64,000 bases of DNA from Alkaliphilus metalliredigens QYMF (GCF_000016985.1 NC_009633.1:2771539-2835538), one strand, 5' to 3'; positions 46,925-56,464 are shown, counted from the stretch's first letter. Program-made: numbers and translations. The notes: generated from the letters alone by a model not told the origin.

Positions 46925-48187
46925 TTATCTTATTCGGTCTCCATCGGAGACCCTTCTAGCATTTTCAATAATCTCATCATATAAATTAACGGTACGAACC
47001 GTAACAGGCTCCTCATTATCCTCCGTAACTCTAAAACTCCCATCATGTATCAGCGCATACTCACTATTTTGGGTTCGCATTTCAATAGGTATAAACCGCG
47101 CAAATCCATTGACATCCACTCTATATACGCCTATTTTCCCCTCCTGTTCCACGACAGCTTCGTGAGGTACAACTGCGCCCTCATAACTATTTTTTATAAT
47201 GTCAAAATCTAATCGTCGATGATGATAAAAACCAGGCATATGTTCTGTCAAATCCAAAATAAGAATTGTACTTTCTTCCTCTTCAATCACACTTCGAACC
47301 TGGGCTCTATATTCCCTCTCCTGCCCTTGAGGTTTAACTCTTACAGTTCTACCTTCATCGAAGCCTAGCTGTTCATCCTTCCTCAAAATTGTTACTATGC
47401 TCCACTGATGGTCCGTAATTAATCGGATACCTCTCTCCTCAACCTCATGATTTGTTTCAAATAATTCAACGTTATCAACTGATATTTCATTTATGGATTT
47501 TAAGGTTAGGACAGATTCTAAACCATCACTTCCCATTCCAATAACCCCTGGCTCATCACTAATAATCACTTGAACAGCTCTATTAATTTCACTCAAAAGA
47601 TTTTGTCTCTGTTCTGTCAGTTCCGTTAAATCCTGGCCTTCAAAGTGTCCTTGTCCCATAATCGAATCCTTTTTATTAATATAACCCTGCAATTGTTCTC
47701 TATATTCTTCTAGCTGATTATATCTTTTTAATTGAATATCACCTTGAATTTTATTCATCACAGCTTCAATTTGATCATCTAATTTTTCAATATCTCGTTG
47801 AAATATCCCCGCTTCATGTTCAATATTCTCCATGCTTTCAATTTTCAAATCAACAGATTCAAGACTTTGATGTGCTTTCTCATCTAAGTCTTGTAACCTT
47901 ACTTCAGCAATCCTCTGTCCAGCAGCCACCCGTTCACCGTCATTGACATAATACTTGATTTCACCTTCACTCAAAGTACCAAGGTGCTTCTCAGCCCTTA
48001 CAATCAACCCATTAGTCGAGACAATTTCTTGGATTTTCCCATGCTGAATCGTATAGGTTTCACTACTTGAAATGAATGAAAATGATCCCATGCGAGATAT
48101 AAAATATAAAAAGATGATGAACAGTACGATTATTTTACCTAAGTAGTTTCTCCATGTTTTTCTTTTTTTTCTCTTTTTATGCTGCAA
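46925..48187 (-). CDS. HlyD-like membrane-anchored adaptor protein
   Basis: About 420 residues: a very basic N-terminus (KKRKKRK), one TM helix (about residues 20-38), then an extracellular domain with a lipoyl-like half (GTLSEGEIKYYVNDGERVAAGQRIAEV), a coiled coil (about 95-190) and a beta-barrel tail ending GDRIR. This is the layout of HlyD/membrane-fusion proteins, but no ABC ATPase or permease gene is adjacent. It lies 16 bases before yggS at the head of the division cluster. An ATG at 48193 sits against the Shine-Dalgarno; the TTG at 48187 has better spacing. Function unknown. Confidence 0.8.
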   Translation of the reverse strand: MQHKKRKKRKTWRNYLGKIIVLFIIFLYFISRMGSFSFISSSETYTIQHGKIQEIVSTNGLIVRAEKHLGTLSEGEIKYYVNDGERVAAGQRIAEVRLQDLDEKAHQSLESVDLKIESMENIEHEAGIFQRDIEKLDDQIEAVMNKIQGDIQLKRYNQLEEYREQLQGYINKKDSIMGQGHFEGQDLTELTEQRQNLLSEINRAVQVIISDEPGVIGMGSDGLESVLTLKSINEISVDNVELFETNHEVEERGIRLITDHQWSIVTILRKDEQLGFDEGRTVRVKPQGQEREYRAQVRSVIEEEESTILILDLTEHMPGFYHHRRLDFDIIKNSYEGAVVPHEAVVEQEGKIGVYRVDVNGFARFIPIEMRTQNSEYALIHDGSFRVTEDNEEPVTVRTVNLYDEIIENARRVSDGDRIR

Positions 48188-48315
48188 AAACATCACCTTC
48201 TATTATTATTCACTATATAATAATTCTCCATTCTCTTGGAAAGTCCTTCATAATCATACTAACTATTTTTAATTATTTTGGCCCAGGAACCTCATTTTAA
48301 CAAGTTGAGAGACGC

Positions 48316-48353
48316 AAAAAACTCTATCTTCCAATCGTATAATTGAGATAGAG
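48316..48353 (-). terminator. terminator after the 127-residue protein gene
   Basis: CTCTATCT pairs with AGATAGAG (48322-48329 and 48346-48353), with an inner CAAT/ATTG pair, followed on the minus strand by six T. Confidence 0.75.
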
Positions 48354-48401
48354 CTCTGAGTCTATGATTTTATCCAAATTTAGGTTTTAGGTGGTCTAAC
48401 A

Positions 48402-48785
48402 CTAAAACGTATTAAAAAATTTTCCATAACGACTAATTACTTTCAGCTTCTTAATCAACTTGATGTTTAGAAACTCTACTTCTTCTCCACTGAGCAACAG
48501 TATAATGGTATTTTCCTTTTTATTTGCACCAAGTACAGTACCAGAGAGTTTATTAGAATTATCTAAGCTTACTTTAATTTCGTCACCAGCCATAATTTCT
48601 ATTGCACCAAGCATAAAATGTCGAATGTCTACTTTGTCCAAAATTTTAGGCTCTATATTTTTATTTTCAATATAGACAACGTTGTTTTTTAAATAATACT
48701 TTTCTTTTAGTACTGTAAATACGTAGCCTACAAAACAAATAACAAACAGAGACACAAGCACAGGAACCACATTATTTAGCGTCAT
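48402..48785 (-). CDS. small membrane-anchored protein, unknown function
   Basis: A 127-residue protein with an N-terminal TM helix (about residues 7-27, VVPVLVSLFVICFVGYVFTVL region) and a soluble, probably cytoplasmic remainder containing DKVDIRHFMLGAIEIMAGDEIKV and KKENTIILLLSGEEVEFLNIKLIKKLKVI, which reads as a small beta-rich domain. The ATG follows AAAGGATGTGA. I recognise no family. It pairs with a second tiny membrane protein gene 80 bases upstream and ends at a clear terminator. Confidence 0.65.
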   Translation of the reverse strand: MTLNNVVPVLVSLFVICFVGYVFTVLKEKYYLKNNVVYIENKNIEPKILDKVDIRHFMLGAIEIMAGDEIKVSLDNSNKLSGTVLGANKKENTIILLLSGEEVEFLNIKLIKKLKVISRYGKFFNTF

Positions 48786-48865
48786 GACGAATCACATCCT
48801 TTATAAAATAAGACTTATTTAGACGGAGTCATTAGTAATGCACCGAAGATAAAGTTAAGTAATGC

Positions 48866-49033
48866 TCAAAATTCAACTAATAGCATTATTAAGCCATACA
48901 AGCATCCTATAATAAATGAAAACTCAATAATATACTTAAAAATATCATATAATGCCTGTTGTTTCAAGTACTCTTCCTCATATTTAATTTCTAATACACT
49001 GGTTTTGTAAGGTTGCTCCTCTTGATTTTCCAT
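48866..49033 (-). CDS. 55-residue single-TM protein, unknown function
   Basis: A short frame starting MENQEEQPYKTSVLEIKYEE (in part), with an acidic N-terminal half and one TM helix (about residues 34-53) ending LLVEF. The ATG is preceded by GGGGGAG at good spacing, which supports translation. It would be cotranscribed with the 127-residue protein gene downstream. No family recognised. Confidence 0.5.
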   Translation of the reverse strand: MENQEEQPYKTSVLEIKYEEEYLKQQALYDIFKYIIEFSFIIGCLYGLIMLLVEF

Positions 49034-49475
49034 CAAACTCCCCCATCCATGCTCTCGATATTTATATTTTACTTTTTTGATCTCATGACATCATTCTCAT
49101 TTATATAAATCATTATATTAAATAATTCTTAGAATATACCTTACAAAGAATTTCCAATTGTACCATAGAAATATAATAAGTTTATATTTCTCTATTTGCA
49201 ATAGGTTAAGCGATGTAGTCCATCCATTTTTTCACAGTTTCATTTGCGGTTTTTTAGAGTTCATGTTATGATTTTTATTAAATGATTCCTTTGAATAACC
49301 GTATGTTGTTTTTCCATGTTGTTTTATCCCCCTCAATTAACCCAGAATTTACGTATAATCTACCATGTCATCTATTAATAATCAAATAATTGTATCAATT
49401 CTTTCTTCCCCATATGACAGTACTTAGAGTTGTGAAGTTATTAAAAATTTCAAAAGTGAAAAGAGGTCTGAGAAA
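49034..49475. other. divergent intergenic region before opuAA
   Basis: A 442-base AT-rich gap between the small membrane protein genes (minus) and opuAA (plus). A possible promoter for opuAA is TTGTAT (49390-49395), 17-base spacer, TATGAC (49413-49418); a TATAAT at 49354-49359 lacks a good -35. No stable hairpin or reading frame was found. Confidence 0.4.
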
Positions 49476-50675
49476 ATGGCAAAAATTCAAGTCGAGAATC
49501 TAATCAAGATTTTCGGTAATCGCCCCGAAAAGGCACTTCAACTATTAAATGAAGGTGTTTCAAAGGACGAAATTCTAAAGAAAACCAAGCATGCTGTCGG
49601 GATAGCTGGCGTAAGTTTTCATGTCAACGAAGGAGAAGTCTTTGTAGTCATGGGCTTATCTGGTAGTGGTAAGTCGACATTAATTCGTTGTCTTAACAGG
49701 TTAATTGAGACTACCTCTGGCCAGGTCTATTTGGACGGCGAAGACATTGTCAAGATGAATAATGATGAACTGCGAGAAGTGCGTCGTAGTAAGCTTGGCA
49801 TGGTATTTCAAAAATTTGCATTGTTTCCCCATAAAACAGTACTTGAAAACGTAGAGTATGGCTTAGAGATTCAAGGTGTTAATGAGAAGGACCGAAAATC
49901 TAAAGCTGTGGATGCATTAAAGTTAGTGGGTCTAGATGGCTGGGGTGACAATTTACCAACTCAGCTTAGTGGCGGAATGCAACAACGTGTTGGACTAGCC
50001 AGAGCCTTAGCAATTGACCCCGATATTTTACTGATGGATGAGGCTTTTAGCGCATTAGATCCTTTAATCCGTAAGGAAATGCAAGACGAACTACTGGAGC
50101 TTCAGAGTAAGATGAACAAAACAATCATCTTTATTACACACGATTTAGATGAAGCATTAAAAATTGGTGACCGCATTGCGCTGATGAAGGATGGTTTAAT
50201 TGTTCAAATTGGTACCCCTGAAGATATTCTGAAGAACCCAGCCAACGATTACGTTGCTCGTTTCGTCGAAGATGTTGATATGACTAAAGTCCTATCGGCT
50301 AAGGATGTCATGATTAAAGCAGTTACGCTAGATGACACTAAGGATGGTCCAAGGGTAGCCCTGCGTAAAATGAAAACAGAAAAGATCTCTGGTCTTTTTT
50401 TAACAGATAAAAAACGCACATTGAAGGGGTATCTTTCAGCTGATGACGTATCCAGTGCAGTCAAAAAAGATCAGACAAACTTTGAAGGATTAATTCAAAC
50501 TGATATTATAACAGTATCGCCGGATACCATGCTAGTGGAACTATTCCCTCTTATTGCCGATGCAAAAATACCCGTAGCAGTGGTGGATGAAGAAAATAAA
50601 CTCAAGGGTATTATCATTAGAGGAACTGTGTTAGCAGCACTGGCCAGAGGGGAGGATGAATTCAATGATCAGTAA
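49476..50675 (+). CDS. opuAA: glycine betaine/proline ABC transporter ATPase
   Basis: A 399-residue ATP-binding subunit for osmoprotectant uptake. Walker A GLSGSGKST, the signature LSGGMQQRVGLARALA and Walker B ILLMDEAFSALDP are present; then two CBS domains (about residues 275-330 and 335-390: AKDVMIKAVTL, TDIITVSPDTM). CBS pairs in this family sense ionic strength or nucleotides. The first gene of opuAA-AB-AC; the stop overlaps opuAB by 11 bases. Confidence 0.95.
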   Translation: MAKIQVENLIKIFGNRPEKALQLLNEGVSKDEILKKTKHAVGIAGVSFHVNEGEVFVVMGLSGSGKSTLIRCLNRLIETTSGQVYLDGEDIVKMNNDELREVRRSKLGMVFQKFALFPHKTVLENVEYGLEIQGVNEKDRKSKAVDALKLVGLDGWGDNLPTQLSGGMQQRVGLARALAIDPDILLMDEAFSALDPLIRKEMQDELLELQSKMNKTIIFITHDLDEALKIGDRIALMKDGLIVQIGTPEDILKNPANDYVARFVEDVDMTKVLSAKDVMIKAVTLDDTKDGPRVALRKMKTEKISGLFLTDKKRTLKGYLSADDVSSAVKKDQTNFEGLIQTDIITVSPDTMLVELFPLIADAKIPVAVVDEENKLKGIIIRGTVLAALARGEDEFNDQ

Positions 50676-51528
50676 TAATCTACTTACTATGTGGCAACAG
50701 AAGCTGCCAATTGGCGATGTAATTGAGTCTTTCATTGATTTTCTTACTACTAATTTTAGATTTGTTTTTCGACAAATTTCCGAACGATTAGATTGGGCAT
50801 TAACCTTTTTTGAGGAAGATATACTGCTTCGTGTTCCTCCACTTCTTTTAATCCTACTAATCGCATTATTAGCTTGGCGGGTAGCCAGCAAAGGTGTCGG
50901 TATTTTTTCATTCCTAGGATTGCTTTTAGTCTATAACCTCGGCCTTTGGGTTCCGACTATGTCTACACTGTCAATGGTGTTAACTTCTACAGTAATCTCT
51001 ATTATGCTAGGCATTCCAATCGGTATTTTAATTGCTAAAAACCAGATTATGAATCGCATTATCATGCCCATCATGGATCTGATGCAGACAATGCCAGCCT
51101 TTGTTTATTTAATTCCAGCAGTCTCCTTTTTTAGAATGGGAAAAGTTCCTGGTATATTTGCCACTGTTATTTTTTCCATCGCACCTTGTATCAGACTCAC
51201 CAATCTTGGAATTCGTCAAGTTCCCGAGGAATTAATCGAGGCTGCTGATGCCTTTGGCTCAACAGGTGCACAAAAATTAATGAAAGTTCAATTCCCCTTA
51301 GCCTTATCTACCATTATGGCTGGGGTTAATCAAACCATTATGCTTTCCCTATCTATGGTTGTTATTTCGGCAATGATTGGCGCGGGAGGACTTGGCCGAG
51401 AAGTATGGCATGGCATCCAACGTCTTCAGGTTGGGTCAGCCTTCGAAGCTGGAATTGCCGTTGTTATTTTAGCCATGATATTGGATAGAATTACCCAAAG
51501 TATTGCAATAAAAAATAAAAAAAATTAG
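50665..51528 (+). CDS. opuAB: glycine betaine ABC transporter permease
   Basis: A 287-residue ProW/OpuAB-type permease with about six TM helices. The permease-ATPase coupling motif EAADAFGSTGAQKLMKVQFPLA is clear and MAGVNQTIMLSLSMVVISAMIGAGGLG is typical of ProW. The ATG at 50665, 9 bases after GGGGAGG, is chosen over one at 50656 inside the ribosome site. Overlap with opuAA suggests coupled translation. Confidence 0.95.
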   Translation: MISNNLLTMWQQKLPIGDVIESFIDFLTTNFRFVFRQISERLDWALTFFEEDILLRVPPLLLILLIALLAWRVASKGVGIFSFLGLLLVYNLGLWVPTMSTLSMVLTSTVISIMLGIPIGILIAKNQIMNRIIMPIMDLMQTMPAFVYLIPAVSFFRMGKVPGIFATVIFSIAPCIRLTNLGIRQVPEELIEAADAFGSTGAQKLMKVQFPLALSTIMAGVNQTIMLSLSMVVISAMIGAGGLGREVWHGIQRLQVGSAFEAGIAVVILAMILDRITQSIAIKNKKN

Positions 51529-51537
51529 GAGTGAGCA

Positions 51538-52407
51538 ATGATGAAAATGAAAACTTTATTAACTTTATTATTAGTTGGAGTCTTAGTATTAGCAGTAGGA
51601 TGCCAACCTGCAGATGAGACCCCTGGTGAGGCAGCTGAAGAAATGGGAAGCGTTACACTAGGTTATGTTTCATGGGACTCTGAAATCGCCAGTACAAACG
51701 TATTAAAAGTTGTTTTAGAAGATTTAGGATATGATGTTGACATGATGGATGTAAGTGCAGCGTTATTATACCAGGGAGTTGCAGAAGGCGATTTTGATCT
51801 AACCACTGCAGCTTGGTTACCCACAACTCATGGAGATTATATTAATCAATATGGTGCGGGTTTAGATGATCTTGGTCCAAACTTAAACGGCACAAGAATC
51901 GGATTAGTTGTCCCTAGCTTTATGGATATTGATAGCATTGAAGATTTAGCTACCGGAGAATATGCAGGTACACAAATCACAGGAATTGATCCTGGTGCAG
52001 GAATTATGCAAGCAACAGAAGCTGCTATAGATGAATATGGGCTAGATTATGAGTTACTAGAGGGTAGCGATGCTGCTATGGCAGCTGCATTAAATGATGC
52101 GATTTCTTATGATGAAGAAGTCATCGTTACTGGTTGGACACCTCACTGGAAATTTGCTAGCTATGACTTAAAATACCTAGAAGATCCACTAGGCATTTAT
52201 GGTTCAGATGAAGACATTCACACATTAGCCCGTGTTGGACTAGAAGATGATATGCCTGAAGTTTATGCAGTGGCAAGCAACTTCCACTGGACTCCTGATG
52301 ACATGGCTGGCGTAATGGTGGCTATTTCAGAAGGAATGGGCGCTGAAGAAGCGGCACGTCAATGGGTATCAGAAAATCAAGATACTGTTAATGGATGGCT
52401 TCAATAA
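51538..52407 (+). CDS. opuAC: glycine betaine-binding lipoprotein
   Basis: A 289-residue extracellular binding protein. Lipoprotein signal LLLVGVLVLAVGC with the lipidated Cys at about residue 22, then an OpuAC/ProX-type fold: VTLGYVSWDSEIASTNVLKVVLEDLGYDV, the TAAWLPTTHGDY block and TGWTPHWKFASYDLKYLEDP, whose Trp residues form the aromatic betaine cage. Last gene of the operon, with a terminator after it. Alone with one permease and ATPase it makes a full uptake system. Confidence 0.95.
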   Translation: MMKMKTLLTLLLVGVLVLAVGCQPADETPGEAAEEMGSVTLGYVSWDSEIASTNVLKVVLEDLGYDVDMMDVSAALLYQGVAEGDFDLTTAAWLPTTHGDYINQYGAGLDDLGPNLNGTRIGLVVPSFMDIDSIEDLATGEYAGTQITGIDPGAGIMQATEAAIDEYGLDYELLEGSDAAMAAALNDAISYDEEVIVTGWTPHWKFASYDLKYLEDPLGIYGSDEDIHTLARVGLEDDMPEVYAVASNFHWTPDDMAGVMVAISEGMGAEEAARQWVSENQDTVNGWLQ

Positions 52408-52426
52408 TACCAATCATACTAATTTT

Positions 52427-52463
52427 AATAGCCCTTCCTTATCATAAGGAAGGGCTATTATCT
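52427..52463 (+). terminator. opuA operon terminator
   Basis: A 16-bp near-palindrome (AATAGCCCTTCCTTAT with its complement at 52444-52459), followed by a T-rich tract, 20 bases after the opuAC stop. Confidence 0.85.
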
Positions 52464-52523
52464 TATTTATATTTCTTCATTATTCATGTTGTTTCTTATT
52501 AAATTTCTTAAATGTACCCACTA

Positions 52524-53528
52524 CTACCTAAAGCTATGGTATTCATTCACTGGATGGATCCTTGCAATATAGACACGATCAATCATAATGTTTCCATATG
52601 GTTTACCACTAGTATCTAACACATTAAAGTATTCTTCATTATAGCTAATGCCATTAGTCGATCCTTGACTAGACCAATACTTCAACCCAATAATTTGCTC
52701 ATCTGCCTTAATCCAATTGAGAAAAACTGCTGTATGTCCCGTGTTATTTTCTCGGCTAAAATCAATAAAATCTCCAGGTCGTACCTCATTGAAATTTGAA
52801 ATTCCCTTGCCAATGCCATATTTTTCAACAGCTATTGCGATATTATGAGTCTGTTTAGACCCTGAAGCCACATACCAGGTTAATACAAAATCGTATAGTT
52901 CATCATAATTCATACCGTTGAAGTCATCAGGATCAATAGCTAGTTCGTTATTGCGATTTTGCATAGCCTTAAAGAAGACCTCAAAAGTAATACCCGAACA
53001 GTGACTGACTCGATTTCCACTAGGATGTGCCTTTAGCAATACCCTATCTTGATAATGAATTGTCGTTGTGACACCGTTATAACTTTCATAATCCTGATTT
53101 AATAAATAAGGATAGCTTCCTCCGCCTCCATGATAGGTTTTGATGACATCTAATACATGTTGATTTAAATTTTCATGTCTTTTTTCTTTTATCTCTTCAT
53201 TTTGTTCTCTTTTGGAAGCCTGATTTTCATGCTGAACATCATTGCGTTCTTCGGTCATCTCTTTAGCGACCTCAGATTCATTCTCTTGATTAATCAATTC
53301 ACTATTTGGAAAAACCACTTCCCGATCTATGACATTAAAAGTTTCTATTGGTTCTAAAACCGAAACATGCTGTAGCCCCTCAGTCTTAACTTCCCAAAGC
53401 CCTAGGTCACTCAATCCCTCTTTTTTTTCAAAATCAATTATTATGTATGTAGCATATAAAATTATCATTGATAAAATCATTATGATAATGGATTTGTTCT
53501 TGTCGAATATTGTGTGGTTTTTTTCCAT
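52524..53528 (-). CDS. membrane-anchored papain-like protein (NlpC/P60 or CHAP-like)
   Basis: A 334-residue protein: N-terminal TM helix (about residues 12-31), a long charged spacer (60-125) suited to crossing the cell wall, and a C-terminal domain (about 125-325) with Cys177 in RVSHCSGITFEVF, PGDFIDFS at 251-258, His265 in TGHTAVFLNW, and WSSQG at 285-289. The Cys, PGDF and GHxxxF order is that of NlpC/P60 and CHAP cell-wall hydrolases, but the segments between are longer than usual. Likely an extracellular peptidase or amidase; the family is not certain. It stands alone, convergent with opuAC. Confidence 0.65.
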   Translation of the reverse strand: MEKNHTIFDKNKSIIIMILSMIILYATYIIIDFEKKEGLSDLGLWEVKTEGLQHVSVLEPIETFNVIDREVVFPNSELINQENESEVAKEMTEERNDVQHENQASKREQNEEIKEKRHENLNQHVLDVIKTYHGGGGSYPYLLNQDYESYNGVTTTIHYQDRVLLKAHPSGNRVSHCSGITFEVFFKAMQNRNNELAIDPDDFNGMNYDELYDFVLTWYVASGSKQTHNIAIAVEKYGIGKGISNFNEVRPGDFIDFSRENNTGHTAVFLNWIKADEQIIGLKYWSSQGSTNGISYNEEYFNVLDTSGKPYGNIMIDRVYIARIHPVNEYHSFR

Positions 53529-53639
53529 TACTGAGTTCCTCTCTCACTTCATCTTTTTTATCCTGTGTATAGGTTTCATTATACTAAAGGTGGTTTTTTA
53601 ATTATACAAGAAAAATTTTCTAATTCGAAAATAACTAAA

Positions 53640-53668
53640 GCCCCCTGGAGTGAGAGACTCAAGAGGGC
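53640..53668 (-). terminator. terminator of the xylFGH-type operon
   Basis: On the minus strand GCCCTC...GGGGGC with inner GAGT/ACTC pairs forms a GC-rich stem (arms about 53657-53668 and 53640-53651), followed by TTTAGTTATTTT. It lies 28 bases after the permease stop. Confidence 0.75.
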
Positions 53669-53696
53669 AAGGTAGAAGTAATCATTTACTTATACT

Positions 53697-54902
53697 CTAT
53701 GCATTCTTCTTTCGAGAAGCAATATCAACCCAAACAGCTAATAATAGGACTAATCCCCTAACGATATACCGCTGTGTTGTTCCAACATCAAGTAATAACA
53801 TTCCATTGTTAAGGGTTGACATGACCAAAGCACCAATAATGGCACCTACGATAGTTCCCTCTCCACCTAATGTACTTGTTCCACCAATGATTGCCGCAGC
53901 GATGACATCTAACTCCATAGACTGTCCAGCTGATGCAGCAGCTGATCCTACCCTTGCAGTAAAAATAATACCTCCTAATGCACCTAGTATACCGGAGGAG
54001 ATAAAAATCCACAGAGTTCGCTGTCTGATATTAATTCCCGAGAGCTTTGCAGCTTCTTTGTTACCCCCTATGGCATATACGTGTCGACCAAAAGCTGTAT
54101 TATTCGTTAAAAATGTATACAAACCACCTACTATCATGAGAAGTAGAATTGAGTATGGAAGCCCTAAATAGAAGGCCATCACGAGAAATACAGTTGAAAT
54201 CAGTGCGATCACTAAACAAACCTTAGTAATAAATAAGGATTTAGGCAATACAGCAAAACCATACTTAACTCTTTCCTTTCTTCTACTAAGCTCAATCCAT
54301 AGATAACCTGCAATCACAAGTATCATAATGATCATTGTTGTGTCATGGGGAATCATATCCCTTGCAGTACTTTCGAAAAATAGTGTTGGTAAATATCCTT
54401 GTCCCATACGATTAAATTCTATAGGAGTTGCAATCGTTGCTCCCTTTGTTACCCCTAACAGTAAGCCATTAAAAATCATCATACCTGCTAATGTGACAAT
54501 GAAAGCCGGCACATCTCGATAGGCTACCCAGTAGCCCTGCCATAATCCAATTAAAGCACCCACTCCTAGTGTTAGTAAAATAGCTGAAAATACTCCCAAT
54601 CCATAGTTGGCTTGTAAGATAGCACAAATGGCTCCCGTTAACCCTACGACCGCTCCAATTGATAAATCAATGTGACCCGCAACAATCACTAACACAACAC
54701 CACAGGCTAATACTGCGATGTGAGCTGTTTGTAAAAATAGAGTTGATAAATTCCTTGGTGTTAAAAACACATCACTTAATAATGAAAATATCAGCATAAT
54801 ACTAATTAAGGCAATAAACATTGTATATTGCTTAATATTATTTCTAATAGATAATTTCACAATATCCATGACACTTATCTGTTTTTCCTCTTTACTAACC
54901 AT
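53697..54902 (-). CDS. xylH: sugar ABC transporter permease (XylH-like)
   Basis: A 401-residue CUT2-family permease with about ten TM helices. The segment VLVIVAGHIDLSIGAVVGLTGA and the coupling motif IGGTSTLGGEGTIVGAIIGALVM are typical of XylH/GguB/MmsB, and the length is that of the XylH group rather than the shorter RbsC. It follows the ATPase gene by 14 bases and ends the operon. D-xylose is the likely substrate because the binding protein resembles XylF; other sugars remain possible. Confidence 0.88.
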   Translation of the reverse strand: MVSKEEKQISVMDIVKLSIRNNIKQYTMFIALISIMLIFSLLSDVFLTPRNLSTLFLQTAHIAVLACGVVLVIVAGHIDLSIGAVVGLTGAICAILQANYGLGVFSAILLTLGVGALIGLWQGYWVAYRDVPAFIVTLAGMMIFNGLLLGVTKGATIATPIEFNRMGQGYLPTLFFESTARDMIPHDTTMIIMILVIAGYLWIELSRRKERVKYGFAVLPKSLFITKVCLVIALISTVFLVMAFYLGLPYSILLLMIVGGLYTFLTNNTAFGRHVYAIGGNKEAAKLSGINIRQRTLWIFISSGILGALGGIIFTARVGSAAASAGQSMELDVIAAAIIGGTSTLGGEGTIVGAIIGALVMSTLNNGMLLLDVGTTQRYIVRGLVLLLAVWVDIASRKKNA

Positions 54903-54916
54903 CAGTCCGTCCTCCT

Positions 54917-56464
54917 TTAGTCCACTCTCTCTTGGGTCTCTTCTATACTACCACCGGTTGCATAATGCATAATATCCTCCTGCTGTAAATCTTTCCATCC
55001 TAGTTCAGCAGTAAAATGACCATTATGCATGACTAGTATGCGATCGCTCATACCCAGTACCTCTGGTAGCTCAGAGGAAACCATAATAATACTGACACCC
55101 TGCTCTACTAGTTCGTTCATAATATTATATATTTCATACTTAGCCCCTACATCGATTCCACGGGTAGGCTCATCAAGTATCAGTATTTTAGGAGCCGCCA
55201 TAAGCCATTTAGAAATAACCACCTTTTGTTGATTTCCCCCACTTAGATTTCTTGTTTTTTGCTCAATGGACGGTGTTTTTATGTTGAGCGCCTTTACATA
55301 ATGCTCAGACACTTTGATTTCTTCGTTTGCGCTGATCCCTGCCATATTAGAGATCTTACTTAAACTGGCCAGGGTAATGTTTTCTTTAATATCCATTCCA
55401 AGAACAAGGCCACTTTTCTTTCGATCTTCTGATAGATAACATAAACCCTTTGCAATCGCATCTCTCGGCCCTTTGATTTTCACTTCTTTTCCATCAATGT
55501 GAAGCTTCCCAGATTGCTTCACGCCATAGGCACCAAATAAACTCATCATTAATTCAGTTCTACCTGCGCCCATTAGCCCTGCAACACCTAGTATTTCCCC
55601 TTTTCTAGCTTGGAAACTTACATTATTGATCATCTTTTTATCTGGTACCTCAGGATTATATACAGTCCAATCCTTTACTTCTAGCACCACATCTCCAGGG
55701 ACATGTTCCTTTCTTGGAAAAAGCTGTGTAAGCTCCCTTCCCACCATTCCTGTAACAATCCGGTTTTGGCTAATTGTTTCATCATTTCCCAAGGTTTCAA
55801 TGGTTTTTCCATCTCTTAATATGGTAATGGTATCAGCAATGTCTTTGACTTCCTTAAGCTTATGGGAAATGTAAATACAGCTGATCCCTTCTTCTTTTAA
55901 TTTCCGTAAGATGTTTAATAAATTCTCACTATCATCCTCATTTAATGCAGCCGTTGGCTCATCTAAAATTAAAATATTAACATTCTTCGATATAGCCTTT
56001 GCAATTTCAACCAGCTGTTGCTTTCCAATTCCAAGGTGAATAATCTTTGTATCTGGCCCATCTGTTAACCCCACTTCTTTTAATAAACGATTGGTTTCTC
56101 TCATTGCTTGATTCCAATTAATGATACCTACCTTCTTGTATTCATTACCTAGGAATATATTTTCACAGATATTCATTTGCTTAACTAGTGTTAGTTCTTG
56201 GTAAATAATACCAATTCCAGCAGCTTCACTTTCCTTAATGTGATTATACTTCTGCTCTACCCCATTTACAATAATTTCACCACTGTAGCTTCCATGAGGA
56301 TAGACGCCACTCAATACCTTCATCAGTGTTGATTTCCCTGCACCATTTTCACCTACTAAGGCATGAATTTCTCCTCTTTTAACTTTGAAATTCACATGAT
56401 CTAATGCCTTCACACCTGGAAATTCTTTCGTTATGTTGCGCATCTCCAAGATATATTCACTCAT
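54917..56464 (-). CDS. xylG: sugar ABC transporter ATP-binding protein (XylG-like)
   Basis: A 515-residue double ATPase. First domain: Walker A VGENGAGKSTLMKVL, Walker B ILILDEPTAALNE; second domain: the degenerate GLMGAGRTELMMSLFG and NLSGGNQQKVVISKWL with ILDEPTRGIDVGAKYEIY. The tandem arrangement with a degenerate second P-loop is normal for CUT2 systems. A GTG frame start at 56476 lies in the ribosome site AAAGGTGG; the ATG at 56464 is used. It lies 75 bases after the binding protein gene. Confidence 0.9.
   Translation of the reverse strand: MSEYILEMRNITKEFPGVKALDHVNFKVKRGEIHALVGENGAGKSTLMKVLSGVYPHGSYSGEIIVNGVEQKYNHIKESEAAGIGIIYQELTLVKQMNICENIFLGNEYKKVGIINWNQAMRETNRLLKEVGLTDGPDTKIIHLGIGKQQLVEIAKAISKNVNILILDEPTAALNEDDSENLLNILRKLKEEGISCIYISHKLKEVKDIADTITILRDGKTIETLGNDETISQNRIVTGMVGRELTQLFPRKEHVPGDVVLEVKDWTVYNPEVPDKKMINNVSFQARKGEILGVAGLMGAGRTELMMSLFGAYGVKQSGKLHIDGKEVKIKGPRDAIAKGLCYLSEDRKKSGLVLGMDIKENITLASLSKISNMAGISANEEIKVSEHYVKALNIKTPSIEQKTRNLSGGNQQKVVISKWLMAAPKILILDEPTRGIDVGAKYEIYNIMNELVEQGVSIIMVSSELPEVLGMSDRILVMHNGHFTAELGWKDLQQEDIMHYATGGSIEETQERVD

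Noticed and set aside
49034-49475. Riboswitch before opuAA
   Set aside because: The region is AT-rich without a stable stem or a terminator/anti-terminator pair.
53809-54012. Antisense or alternate-frame reading frames inside the ABC transporter genes and most other long genes
   Set aside because: They lack ribosome sites, have unlikely composition and lie fully inside well-supported genes in another frame.
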